Source: Actinomycetospora sp.
GTDB lineage: Bacteria > Actinomycetota > Actinomycetes > Mycobacteriales > Pseudonocardiaceae
Assembly: GCA_025925615.1 (NCBI GenBank)
Contig: JAICLN010000001.1
Coordinates: 1 to 31,185, forward strand
Length of the DNA stretch: 31,185 nt
Direction: 5' to 3'
Shown: in pieces, positions 1-7,478 of the stretch
How positions within the stretch are numbered: position 1 is the first letter of the stretch
Layout: every line of letters starts with the position of its first letter
Program-made: the position numbers and the translations under genes
The notes under the pieces: generated by a model
What the model saw: the letters and a program-made list of their open reading frames with translations, nothing else
Database searches by the model: none
What the model was told of the DNA's origin: nothing

Positions 1-839
1 GCCACCCGGACCACGCCGGGCGCCACGGTGAGGTACGGGGCGGCCTTGACCAGCTTCGCGCGGACGGCGGAGGACAGCCGCGGGTCGCCGCCCTCGACGA
101 CGGCGCCGATGAGGTCGGCCCACGACTCGAACTTCGACACCACCTGCGCCGCGGTCTTCTCCCCGACGCCGGGCACCCCGGGCAGCCCGTCGGACGGGTC
201 ACCGCGCAGCATCGCCATCTCGGCGTACCCGTCGCCCGCCCGCGAGACCGGGACGTTGTACCGCGCGGCGACCTCCCCGGGCCCGTAGACCTCGTACTTC
301 GCGACGCCCCGCGCGATGTAGATGATCCGCGTGGGGCTCGGCTCGTCGCGGACGAGCTGGAGCAGGTCGCGGTCCCCGGAGACCACCTCGATCGGCTGGG
401 ACGCCTCGGTGGCGCACAGCGTGCCGATCACGTCGTCGGCCTCGTAGCCCTCCGCGCCCGCCGTCGGGATCCCGGCCGCGGCGAGGACGTCGAGGATGAT
501 CGGGACCTGCACCCCGAGCTCCGGGGGAGCGGCCTCGGCGTCGGGACCCCCGCCGGTGTTCGGGTCGGAGGGGTCGACGCCGCTCGAGGTGTCGACCCGG
601 TGGGCCTTGTAGGACGGGATGGCCCGCACCCGGAAGGCCGGCCGCCAGTCCCGGTCGAGGCAGGCGATGACGCCCGAGGGCTGCCGGGCCCGCACGAGGC
701 GGGCGACCATGTCGCAGAACCCGCGCACGGCGTTGACGGGCGTCCCGTCCTCGGCGGTGAGCGAGGACGGGACCCCGTAGAACGCGCGGAACCACAGGCT
801 CGCGGAGTCCAGCAGCATCACCGGACCGGCATCACTCAT
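1..839 (-). CDS. 5'-3' exonuclease (FEN/DNA polymerase I N-domain type), 3' end cut by window edge
   Basis: This gene degrades or trims DNA from 5' ends or flaps, in the family of the DNA polymerase I 5'-nuclease domain and bacterial ExoIX. It is read on the minus strand from ATG at 839 and stays open to base 1, so about 279 residues are visible and the C-terminus is missing. Visible family marks in order are LLDSASLWFRAFYG with the first metal-binding Asp near residue 11, CLDRDWRPAFR followed by IPSYKAHR, the acidic EGYEADDVIG motif, SGDRDLLQLV, and the helix-hairpin-helix GLPGVPGVGEKTAAQ. These cover the metal sites and DNA-binding arch. The start overlaps the stop of the upstream DUF2339-type gene by 8 bases, implying one transcript. 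A stand-alone enzyme is more likely than polA because actinobacteria often carry such a separate protein, but the missing end leaves a fused polymerase possible. Confidence 0.9.
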   Translation of the reverse strand, partial: MSDAGPVMLLDSASLWFRAFYGVPSSLTAEDGTPVNAVRGFCDMVARLVRARQPSGVIACLDRDWRPAFRVRAIPSYKAHRVDTSSGVDPSDPNTGGGPDAEAAPPELGVQVPIILDVLAAAGIPTAGAEGYEADDVIGTLCATEASQPIEVVSGDRDLLQLVRDEPSPTRIIYIARGVAKYEVYGPGEVAARYNVPVSRAGDGYAEMAMLRGDPSDGLPGVPGVGEKTAAQVVSKFESWADLIGAVVEGGDPRLSSAVRAKLVKAAPYLTVAPGVVRV

Positions 840-2916
840 GGTCGGCAAGCGTGCCAGGCCCCTCCGACACCGTGCCCTCGGAGTCCTCGGCCCCGTCGTC
901 CCCGGTGCCCGCGGTCACCCATCGCGCGTAGCGGGTGCCCGCGACCAGCAGCACCAGGCCCGCCCCGAGGAACACCGCGACCCGCGCCAGGCCGTCCAGC
1001 GCGACGAGGTCGAAGAGGATCAGCTTCGCCACCGCCGCGACCACGAGCACCCCGCCGAGCACCCGCGGGAGGCTCACCGCCTCGGTCCGCGGCCCGCGCA
1101 CGAGCAGGACGAGCGCGAGGGCCGTCCACGAGATCGTGACCAGCACGTGCCCGACGAGGAAGCCCGAGCGCGTCGGCGAGATCGCCAGGGCCACCGTCAC
1201 GACCACCCCCGCCGCGCCGTAGAGCCCCAGGAGGCCGAGGAGCGCGGTCGCCACCGCTGAGCCGTTCCGCGTCCGCAGGTACGCCAGACGTCCGAGCGCC
1301 GCGAGGAGCGTCGCCGCGGTGCTGACCACCAGGACACCGACCACGGCCATTCCGAGCAGCGCGCCGCGCGCCTGCGGGAGCCCGTCGACCACGACGTCCA
1401 CCGGCAGGTCGCGCCCGAGCGCCATCAGCGTGCCGATCACGGCGAAGACGCCGGCGGCGATGAGCACCCCGGTCCGGCGGGTGCTGCGCGCGGCGACGGC
1501 GAGCACCGTCGCGACGGCGAGGAACACCCCGCCCTGCGCCACGCCGGTGAGGGCCAGGGGGATCGTCTGGATCCCGACGACGGCGGCGGCCGCGGCTGCG
1601 GTGGTGGCGAGCGGCGGCGTTGCGGGGACCCGGCCGGCGCCGCGCTCGAGGACCGCGGCGACCCCGAGCAGGACCAGCACGGCGACCACGTCGACGATCG
1701 CGCCCGCCGGCCGGGTCAGCGACCCGGCGAGCGCGAGCAGGGGCAGCGTCGGGAGGGCGAGCACGAGCCCGGCGGCGACCACCGAGCCCGGCAGCTTCGC
1801 GTCGTCGACGGTCACGGGACGGACGGCGGCGAGGACCAGCGCGGCCGCGGCGGCGACGAGGACGAGCGCCCCGACGGCGGCCGTGAGGGCGGTGGCCGGG
1901 GCCCCGGTGCCCCCGGTGGCGGCGAGCACCGATGCCGTCGACACGAGCCCCGCGAGGGTGGCGGCCGCGACCGCCACGGCGACCAGCGAGGTCCAGGCCC
2001 GCCGTGCCGCGACCGGGACGGTGACCACGACGAGGACGACGAACAGGGCCACGAGCAGGGCGCCGGCGGACTCCACCACGAACGGGAGGAGCAGGCCGGC
2101 GCCGATCACGACGCCGAGGGCGAGACCGTGGCGGCGCCAGCGGTCGGCCAGCACGAGGCCGCCGCCGGCCACGAGCAGCGCGAGCACGAGGGCCACGGGT
2201 GCGGGCAGCAGGTCGTAGAGCGACGTGGCCGCCGCGACGGTGAGGTAGAGCGCGGTGATGCCGGTGGCGGCCAGGGAGATGGGGCCGGGGTCGGCGGTGG
2301 CGGCCGCACCGTCCGGGGCCGCGGCCGAGCGGCGGGCCTGCAGGCCCACCCCGGCGCCCACGAGGGCGAGCCCGACGACCGCGCCGAGCACCACCCGGGC
2401 CTCCGCGCCGAACCATCCGCGGGACGCGGCGAGCACCAGCAGCAGGACGACGCCGAGGAGCGTCACCCCGGCGCCGGTGATCGCCAGCAGCCGGGCGCCG
2501 GTGAGACGCGCCACCCGGAGACCGCCCTTCGGGCCCGAGGACGACGACGGCATTGACGGGGGCGGCCCGGACGGCGGCGGGGGAGCCGCGGGCCGGGCCG
2601 GCGGTGGAGGAGGGGGTGGCGCCGCGGCGTGGGGCGCCCACGACGAACCCGGACCGACCGCCGGCCCGGACGCCGCAGGCACGGGCCCGGGAGGACCCGG
2701 CCACGGGGCCCACGGCCCCAGCCCCACCGGGGCCGGCCCCCCGGGCGGGGCGACCGGGAGCGCCGGGGCGACCGGGGCACGCGTCGTCGGGACCGAGGGT
2801 GCCGGGCCCCGCAGCACCCCGAGGTCGTCGCGGACCCGGGACAGCCGCGCGCCGAGGTCGGCGAGCTCGCCGTCGAGTCGGTCGAGGAGGACGTTCCGGT
2901 CAGCAGGGCTGTTCAC
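832..2916 (-). CDS. DUF2339-type multipass membrane protein
   Basis: I recognise this as a large predicted membrane protein of the DUF2339 type; its biochemical role is unknown. From GTG at 2916 it has about 694 residues. Residues about 5-32 form a short heptad-like helix (LLDRLDGELADLGARL). A Pro/Ala/Gly-rich linker follows to about residue 125, including a run of eight prolines. The rest is a long series of Val/Leu/Ala-rich segments, probably 15 or more transmembrane helices, ending in an acidic cytoplasmic tail. GTG at 2922 is an equally possible start and neither has a strong ribosome site. The open frame continues upstream far beyond this point, but that part is antisense to the peptidase gene and is not credible protein. 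The 3' end overlaps the start of the exonuclease gene, so translation is probably coupled. Confidence 0.75.
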   Translation of the reverse strand: MNSPADRNVLLDRLDGELADLGARLSRVRDDLGVLRGPAPSVPTTRAPVAPALPVAPPGGPAPVGLGPWAPWPGPPGPVPAASGPAVGPGSSWAPHAAAPPPPPPPARPAAPPPPSGPPPSMPSSSSGPKGGLRVARLTGARLLAITGAGVTLLGVVLLLVLAASRGWFGAEARVVLGAVVGLALVGAGVGLQARRSAAAPDGAAATADPGPISLAATGITALYLTVAAATSLYDLLPAPVALVLALLVAGGGLVLADRWRRHGLALGVVIGAGLLLPFVVESAGALLVALFVVLVVVTVPVAARRAWTSLVAVAVAAATLAGLVSTASVLAATGGTGAPATALTAAVGALVLVAAAAALVLAAVRPVTVDDAKLPGSVVAAGLVLALPTLPLLALAGSLTRPAGAIVDVVAVLVLLGVAAVLERGAGRVPATPPLATTAAAAAAVVGIQTIPLALTGVAQGGVFLAVATVLAVAARSTRRTGVLIAAGVFAVIGTLMALGRDLPVDVVVDGLPQARGALLGMAVVGVLVVSTAATLLAALGRLAYLRTRNGSAVATALLGLLGLYGAAGVVVTVALAISPTRSGFLVGHVLVTISWTALALVLLVRGPRTEAVSLPRVLGGVLVVAAVAKLILFDLVALDGLARVAVFLGAGLVLLVAGTRYARWVTAGTGDDGAEDSEGTVSEGPGTLADHE

Positions 2917-3093
2917 GGGCACAGCCTGTCGGGTCGCCCGGCGGCGGGGGAGGGGGCTTCTACCTAGGGGCCCGGCAGCCGGCGCTGCTCCGCCGGACGG
3001 GGGAGCCGTGCCTCGGCGAGGACCGGGTCGGCGCCCGCAGGACCGAGGTGCCTCCGGCTCGTGGCAGAAAGCCCTGTCATGGGGCGGATGAGT

Positions 3094-3126
3094 GCTCACG
3101 AGGCGGAGCCACCTAGGCTCGTGAGC
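3094..3126 (+). promoter_or_regulatory. Inverted repeat over a probable leaderless promoter of the Xaa-Pro peptidase
   Basis: GCTCACGAG at 3094-3102 and CTCGTGAGC at 3118-3126 are exact 9-base inverted arms separated by 15 bases, ending one base before the ATG at 3128. TAGGCT at 3114-3119 fits a -10 box eight bases before that ATG. No Shine-Dalgarno sequence precedes the ATG, so the transcript may be leaderless. The repeat would then be an operator covering the promoter. It could instead be an RNA hairpin hiding the start. Confidence 0.4.
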
Positions 3127-3127
3127 C

Positions 3128-4240
3128 ATGGGGTCCTCGCTCGCCGACCAGGTCACGTCCCGTCTCGACCGGGCCCGCCGGCTGGCCGCGCAGGCCGGCG
3201 TCGACGCCCTCGTCGTCACCCCGGGGCCGGATCTCCAGTACCTCGCCGGGGTCGTCAAGCACTCCCACGAGCGGCTGTCCGCCCTGGTGCTCCCGACGCA
3301 GGACGAGGCCGCGTTCGTCGTCCCGCGCCTCGAGCGGCCGGGCCTCGACGGCACCGGGGTCGACCAGGCCGGGATCCGCGTCCTGGACTGGGTCGACGGC
3401 GAGGACCCGCACGGCCTCGTCGCGGCGTGCCTCGACGGCGTCAAGCGGGTCGCGGTCGCCTCCGACATGCCCGCGCTGCACGTGCTCGGGCTCCGGGACG
3501 CGCTCCCGCTGGCCACCCAGGAGCTCGCCACCCCGGTGCTGCGCGAGCTGCGGATGCGCAAGGACCCGGCCGAGGTCGAGTACCTGCGCCGGGCCGGAGC
3601 GGCCATCGACGCCGTCCACGCGCAGGTCCCGAGCTGGCTGCGGGCCGGGCGCACCGAGGCCGAGGTCGGCGCGGACATCACCGCGGGCATCGTCGCGGCG
3701 GGGCATGCGGAGGCCGCGTTCGTCATCGTCGGCTCCGGACCGAACGGCGCGAGCCCGCACCACGAGCTCTCCGGGCGCGTGATCGAGACGGGCGACGTCG
3801 TCGTCGTCGACATCGGCGGCCCGCTGCCCGAGGGCTACAACTCGGACTGCACCCGGACCTACGTCGTGGGCGGCCCGACCGACGAGGTCAGCGACGTCTA
3901 CGGCGTCCTGCAGCGCGCCCAGGCCGCCGCCGTCGCCGCCGCCCGACCCGGGGTGAGCGCGGAGAGCGTCGACGAGGCCGCCCGCGCGATCATCCGCGAT
4001 GCCGGGTACGGCGAGTACTTCGTGCACCGCACCGGGCACGGCATCGGGCTCGAGGTGCACGAGGAGCCCTACATCGTGGCCGGCAACGAACTGACCCTCG
4101 AGCCGGGCATGGCGTTCTCGATCGAGCCGGGCATCTACTTCCCGGAGCGCTGGGGCGCCCGGATCGAGGACATCGTCGTGGTCACCGACGAGGGCTGCGA
4201 GCCGGTGAACACCCGCCCGCACGAGCTGCTCTCGTGCTGA
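3128..4240 (+). CDS. Xaa-Pro aminopeptidase / M24-family dipeptidase
   Basis: This is a cytoplasmic metallopeptidase of the M24 (pita-bread) family, which removes N-terminal residues before proline or cleaves Xaa-Pro dipeptides using two metal ions. The 370-residue protein has a creatinase-type N-domain (about 10-135) and a catalytic C-domain (about 145-365). All five metal ligands are visible: Asp228 in VVDIGG, Asp240 in NSDCTRTY, His304 in RTGHGIG, Glu333 in SIEPGIY and Glu347 in RIEDIV. The length is normal for the family. ATG at 3128 follows a likely -10 box and has no ribosome site. Its stop overlaps the GTG chosen for lnt (GTGCTGA), so the two genes are probably translated together. Substrate choice between peptides and free Xaa-Pro dipeptides cannot be read from sequence. 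Confidence 0.93.
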   Translation: MGSSLADQVTSRLDRARRLAAQAGVDALVVTPGPDLQYLAGVVKHSHERLSALVLPTQDEAAFVVPRLERPGLDGTGVDQAGIRVLDWVDGEDPHGLVAACLDGVKRVAVASDMPALHVLGLRDALPLATQELATPVLRELRMRKDPAEVEYLRRAGAAIDAVHAQVPSWLRAGRTEAEVGADITAGIVAAGHAEAAFVIVGSGPNGASPHHELSGRVIETGDVVVVDIGGPLPEGYNSDCTRTYVVGGPTDEVSDVYGVLQRAQAAAVAAARPGVSAESVDEAARAIIRDAGYGEYFVHRTGHGIGLEVHEEPYIVAGNELTLEPGMAFSIEPGIYFPERWGARIEDIVVVTDEGCEPVNTRPHELLSC

Positions 4241-5976
4241 GGGGCGATCCCGAGCGAAGGGCACCAACGGTCGATCTACCCGACCGAGGGGACCCATCGC
4301 TCACTCCCCGGCGCGGGTCCGCGTTCCGGCGGGGGGCGCCCACGGCCCGTCTATCCGAGCGAAGGGGCCCCTCGCTCAGAACGGCGGCGCGGGTCGTCGG
4401 CGCGGTCGCCGCCGGGCTCGCGCTGTACGCGGCGTTCCCGCCGCTGGGCTGGTGGTGGGCGGCCCCGCTCGGGATCGCGCTGCTGCTCGCCGTGGTCGAC
4501 GGCCGGCGGGTACGGGCCGCGTTCGGCTGGGGCGCGCTCGCCGCGCTGGCCTACGGGTTCCCGCTGCTGCACTGGACCGGCACGTACGTGGGTGCGGTGT
4601 GGCTCGGCGCGCTGGCGGTCGTGGTGCTCGCCGTCGCGATCCCGATCGCCCTCGTCCCGCTGGTCCGGACGCTGCCCGCGACGCCGCTGTGGGTGGCGTG
4701 CCTATGGGTGGCGGGGGAGGCCGCGATCGAGCGGGTGCCCTGGGGCGGGTTCCCGTGGGCCAAGCTCGCGTTCGGCCAGGCCGGCGGGGCCTATGCGCGG
4801 CTCGCCTCGCTCGGGGGTGCGCCGCTGGTGAGCTTCGCGGTCGTGCTCTCCGGGGCCGGCCTGTGGTCGCTGGTGTCAGCGGTGTCGCATCGCAGACACT
4901 CACCGTCCGGAAATGCACATCGATCACGACCGCTCGCCGTCGTCGACGCGCTCGTCGCGCTGCTGCTCGGGCCGGTCGTGGGCCTCGCGGTCCCGGCCCA
5001 CACCGCCGTCGAGCCGGGTGACCGCACGATCACCGTCGCCGCGGTCCAGGGCAACGTCCCCCGCGCGGGGCTGGACTTCGCGAGTCAGCGCCGCGCGGTG
5101 CTCGACAACCACGTCCGCGAGACCCGCCAGCTCGCCGCGCAGGTCGCCGCCGGGCAGCGCCCCCGTCCCGACCTGGTCATCTGGCCCGAGAACTCCTCGG
5201 ACATCGACCCGTTCGCCAACGCCGACGCCCGCACCGAGATCCAGGCGGTCACCGACCAGATCGGCGTGCCCGTGGTCGTCGGGGCCGTCCTGCGGGGCGC
5301 GCTCAACGCCGACGGCACGGCCTACGTCGAGGGCCCGCGCAACGCGGCCGTCGTCTGGACCCCGCGCACACCCACCCAGCCCGGCGGGCCCACCGACCAG
5401 TACGTCAAGCGTCACCTGCTGCCCTTCGGCGAGTACATCCCGCTGCGGGGGCTCGCCTCGTTCTTCTCGGGCGACGTCGCCCGCGTGGTCGACTTCCAGC
5501 CGGGCACCGGCACGCCGACCCTCGACGCCGGGCCGGCCCGCCTCGGCGTCGCCACCTGCTACGAGGTGGTGTTCGACGACGACGTCCGCGACGCCGTCAC
5601 CGCGGGCGCCGACCTGCTGACGGTGCCGACGAACAACGCGACTTTCGGCTACACCAACATGACCTACCAGCAGCAGGGTATGAGCCGGCTGCGGGCGATC
5701 GAGCACGACCGGGCCGTCGTCATCGCCGCCACCAGCGGCCAGAGCGCGGTGATCACCCCCGACGGTGCGGTCGTGGACCGGACCGGCGCGCTCTACACGC
5801 CCGGCGTCCTGGTCGATCGCGTCCCGCTGCGCACCACGACCACCCTCGCCACCCGGCTCGGCCCCGGCCCGGAGTGGGTGCTCGCCGCCCTCGGCGTCGC
5901 GGCGGCCGTGACGGGTGCCGTGCTGGGCTCCCGACGGCGGGCAGGGGGACCGGGCACGTCCACGGGTCGCGGATGA
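4234..5976 (+). CDS. lnt: Apolipoprotein N-acyltransferase
   Basis: Lnt moves an acyl chain from a phospholipid to the free amino group of the N-terminal cysteine of lipoproteins, in the membrane. From GTG at 4234 the protein has 580 residues. Hydrophobic helices occupy about residues 48-260 and a nitrilase-like catalytic domain about 265-530, followed by a final transmembrane helix. The catalytic triad is present: Glu319 in WPENSS, Lys392 in VKRHLLPFGEY and Cys442 in TCYEVVF. GTG 4234 overlaps the peptidase stop and is the only usual start codon in frame ahead of the first membrane helix, but it gives an odd Arg/Pro-rich head of about 45 residues encoded partly by repeats (see 4249-4378). 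The real start might be a rarer codon further down. The stop overlaps the next ATG (ATGA). Confidence 0.93.
   Translation: MLRGDPERRAPTVDLPDRGDPSLTPRRGSAFRRGAPTARLSERRGPSLRTAARVVGAVAAGLALYAAFPPLGWWWAAPLGIALLLAVVDGRRVRAAFGWGALAALAYGFPLLHWTGTYVGAVWLGALAVVVLAVAIPIALVPLVRTLPATPLWVACLWVAGEAAIERVPWGGFPWAKLAFGQAGGAYARLASLGGAPLVSFAVVLSGAGLWSLVSAVSHRRHSPSGNAHRSRPLAVVDALVALLLGPVVGLAVPAHTAVEPGDRTITVAAVQGNVPRAGLDFASQRRAVLDNHVRETRQLAAQVAAGQRPRPDLVIWPENSSDIDPFANADARTEIQAVTDQIGVPVVVGAVLRGALNADGTAYVEGPRNAAVVWTPRTPTQPGGPTDQYVKRHLLPFGEYIPLRGLASFFSGDVARVVDFQPGTGTPTLDAGPARLGVATCYEVVFDDDVRDAVTAGADLLTVPTNNATFGYTNMTYQQQGMSRLRAIEHDRAVVIAATSGQSAVITPDGAVVDRTGALYTPGVLVDRVPLRTTTTLATRLGPGPEWVLAALGVAAAVTGAVLGSRRRAGGPGTSTGRG
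4249..4378 (+). repeat. Imperfect direct repeats with palindromic core at the head of lnt
   Basis: The 28-base segments 4276-4303 and 4351-4378 match at 23 of 28 positions by eye, and 4249-4262 carries a partial third copy (CCCGAGCGAAGGGC). The best copy contains GAGCGAAGGGG at 4357-4367 meeting CCCTCGCTC, a near-perfect palindrome able to fold as a hairpin. The repeats lie inside the annotated N-terminal codons of lnt, which argues that they are RNA or DNA signals rather than protein sequence. Confidence 0.6.
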
Positions 5977-6818
5977 GCGGGGACGGCCCAGCTCCCGACG
6001 GCCCAGCTCCGGACGGCCCAGCTCCCGACGGCCCAGCTCCCGACGGCCCAGCTCCCGACGGCCCAGCTCCCGACGGCTCTGGCGTGCTCGTCGTCGTCCC
6101 CACCTACGACGAGCGCGAGAACCTCCCGGGCCTCGTCGAACGGGTGCTCACGACGCTGCCCCGGACCCGGCTCCTGGTGGTGGACGACGGGAGCCCCGAC
6201 GGGACCGGCGATCTCGCCGACGACCTCGCTCGAGCGGACCCGCGGGTGTCCGTGCTGCACCACCGGCCCAAGCGGGGGCTCGGCGCCGCCTACGTGGACG
6301 CGTTCGCCCACGTCATGTCCGCGCATCCCGCCGACGAGATCGGGTGGGTCGTGCAGATGGACGCGGACGGCTCGCACGCACCCGAGGACCTGCCCGCGCT
6401 CCTGGCGAGCGCCCGGGACGAGACCGCCGACCTCGTGCTCGGGTCCCGCTACGTCCCGGGCGGGCGGGTCGTGAACTGGCCGCGGCACCGCAACGCGCTG
6501 TCGCGCTCGGCGAACGTGTACTCGCGGGTCGCGCTGCGCCTGCCCGTCCAGGACGTGACCGGCGGGTTCCGGCTGTTCCGCCGCGCCGTGCTCGAAGAGA
6601 TCACCCGCACCCCGGTGTCGTCCCAGGGCTACTGCTTCCAGGTGGACCTCGCGTTCCGGGTGCACCGCGGCGGGTTCACCGTGCGCGAGGTCCCGATCAC
6701 CTTCACCGAGCGCACCGCCGGCGCGTCGAAGATGAGCGGCGCCGTGGTGCGCGAGGCCCTCTGGCGGATCACCGCCTGGGGCGTGCGCGACCGTGTCTCC
6801 GCGGCACGACGACGCTGA
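5973..6818 (+). CDS. ppm1: Polyprenol-phosphate mannosyltransferase (Ppm1/DPM1-like, GT2)
   Basis: This enzyme makes polyprenyl-phosphate-mannose from GDP-mannose and polyprenyl phosphate; the product is the mannose donor for membrane O-mannosylation and for lipoglycans. The 281-residue protein has a GT-A fold: VVVPTYDERENL at about 40-51, the nucleotide-binding Asp71-Asp72, KRGLGAAY near 100, the metal-binding DAD at 130-132, a GSRYVPGG loop and the QGYCFQVDLAFR and FTERTAGASKMS regions near the end. There is no C-terminal membrane domain. Residues 5-34 are six GPAPD-type repeats, a flexible head not needed for catalysis. Its ATG overlaps the lnt stop. In mycobacteria Lnt and Ppm1 are fused or adjacent, which supports both names. 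Final acceptor sugars and proteins are not shown by this sequence. Confidence 0.92.
   Translation: MSGDGPAPDGPAPDGPAPDGPAPDGPAPDGPAPDGSGVLVVVPTYDERENLPGLVERVLTTLPRTRLLVVDDGSPDGTGDLADDLARADPRVSVLHHRPKRGLGAAYVDAFAHVMSAHPADEIGWVVQMDADGSHAPEDLPALLASARDETADLVLGSRYVPGGRVVNWPRHRNALSRSANVYSRVALRLPVQDVTGGFRLFRRAVLEEITRTPVSSQGYCFQVDLAFRVHRGGFTVREVPITFTERTAGASKMSGAVVREALWRITAWGVRDRVSAARRR
5985..6074 (+). repeat. Six tandem 15-bp repeats in the 5' end of ppm1
   Basis: The unit GGCCCAGCTCCCGAC occurs six times head to tail; the second copy has one changed base. It encodes Gly-Pro-Ala-Pro-Asp each time. Because the unit is a multiple of three, gain or loss of copies would alter linker length without shifting the frame. 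Confidence 0.93.
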
Positions 6819-6870
6819 TCCGACGCTCGTACCTCGCGTCGTGCCAGCCCTCGTCGCCGGCGTCCGGACA

Positions 6871-6906
6871 CGAAAGAACCCCGGCACCGACGGGCGGTGA
6901 CGGGGT
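6871..6906 (-). terminator. Rho-independent terminator of rbpA, between convergent genes
   Basis: Bases 6878-6906 fold into an 11-bp stem with one mismatch (ACCCCG and CACCG arms) around a 5-base loop. Read on the minus strand the stem is followed by TTCTTTC, a U-rich tail, just after the rbpA stop. It also lies past the ppm1 stop, so it may serve both genes. Confidence 0.7.
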
Positions 6907-6919
6907 CGATCGCGGGTGG

Positions 6920-7264
6920 CTACGCGGACTCGGAGCGGCGCTCCTTGAGCAGGTCGAGGCGCTCGTCGAGGAGCTCCTCGAGCTCGGGCACCGAGCGGCG
7001 CTCGAGCAGCATGTCCCAGTGGGTACGCGGCGGCTTCGTCTTCTTCTGCTCGGGCTCCGTGCCGTCGATGCGCTTGCCCTCCTCGCCGTGGAGGCGGCAC
7101 TCCCAGGTCACCGGCGCTTCGGCGTCGTCCGAGAACGGCACCTCGAAGTCGTGACCCTTCGGGCACCGATACGCGAAGGAGCGGCGGGGGGCGAGGTCGT
7201 GGTCACGGTCGGTCTCGTAGCTGACGGCTCCGAGACGGCTGCCACGGAGGACGCGGTCGGCCAT
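6920..7264 (-). CDS. rbpA: RNA polymerase-binding protein RbpA
   Basis: RbpA binds RNA polymerase and the primary sigma factor and helps open promoters; it is specific to actinobacteria. The 114-residue protein matches the family from end to end: a basic N-terminal tail, a small beta core with Cys34-x3-His38 and Cys56-x2-His59 that could hold zinc, a basic linker (KRIDGTEPEQKKTKPPR) and the C-terminal sigma-interaction helix (THWDMLLERR and VPELEELLDERL, about 81-108). ATG at 7264 is preceded by GAAAGGAC. A SigR/SigH-type promoter lies about 70-95 bases upstream and a terminator follows the stop, so it is probably a single-gene transcript. In Streptomyces coelicolor rbpA is also in the thiol-stress SigR regulon, consistent with that promoter. 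Confidence 0.97.
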   Translation of the reverse strand: MADRVLRGSRLGAVSYETDRDHDLAPRRSFAYRCPKGHDFEVPFSDDAEAPVTWECRLHGEEGKRIDGTEPEQKKTKPPRTHWDMLLERRSVPELEELLDERLDLLKERRSESA

Positions 7265-7334
7265 GAGTGCTGTCCTTTCCTCGACTGCGTGCGCGTCGAC
7301 CGGGACGTACTCCCCGACCGGCGCTCCAGGTCCC

Positions 7335-7360
7335 AACGCCCGACGGTCCCGGTTCGTTCC
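7335..7360 (-). promoter_or_regulatory. SigR/SigH-type promoter of rbpA
   Basis: On the minus strand GGAAC (7360-7356) is followed after exactly 18 bases by GTT (7337-7335). This is the GGAAT/C-N18-GTT pattern of thiol-oxidative-stress sigma factors. Transcription would begin near 7327, giving a leader of roughly 60 bases before the rbpA ATG. Confidence 0.65.
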
Positions 7361-7433
7361 CGCGACACCGATCGGACACGTGGTCGTGACCCCGCTCACG
7401 CCCACGGGCGCGCCGACGATCCCGACCACTGGC

Positions 7434-7459
7434 ACACATCGATGTGTTCACACATGTGT
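7434..7459. promoter_or_regulatory. Two adjacent palindromes upstream of rbpA
   Basis: ACACATCGATGTGT (7434-7447) and ACACATGTGT (7450-7459) are both perfect palindromes sharing the ACACAT half-site, with centres 14 bases apart. They lie between the GDPD stop and the rbpA promoter. The form suggests a regulator binding site, but part may act as a weak terminator for the phosphodiesterase gene. The cognate protein is unknown. Confidence 0.45.
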
Positions 7460-7478
7460 TACCCGAGGTCCGGGTAGA

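Noticed and set aside
2917..3813. Long N-terminal extension of the DUF2339-type protein on the minus strand
   Set aside because: It is antisense to the Xaa-Pro peptidase, Ser/Arg-rich with no family features, and arises from the high G+C content keeping frames open.
3061..4233. Upstream part of the lnt reading frame as protein
   Set aside because: It overlaps the peptidase gene in another frame and reads as Arg/Pro/Ala noise; the membrane helices begin only after 4370.
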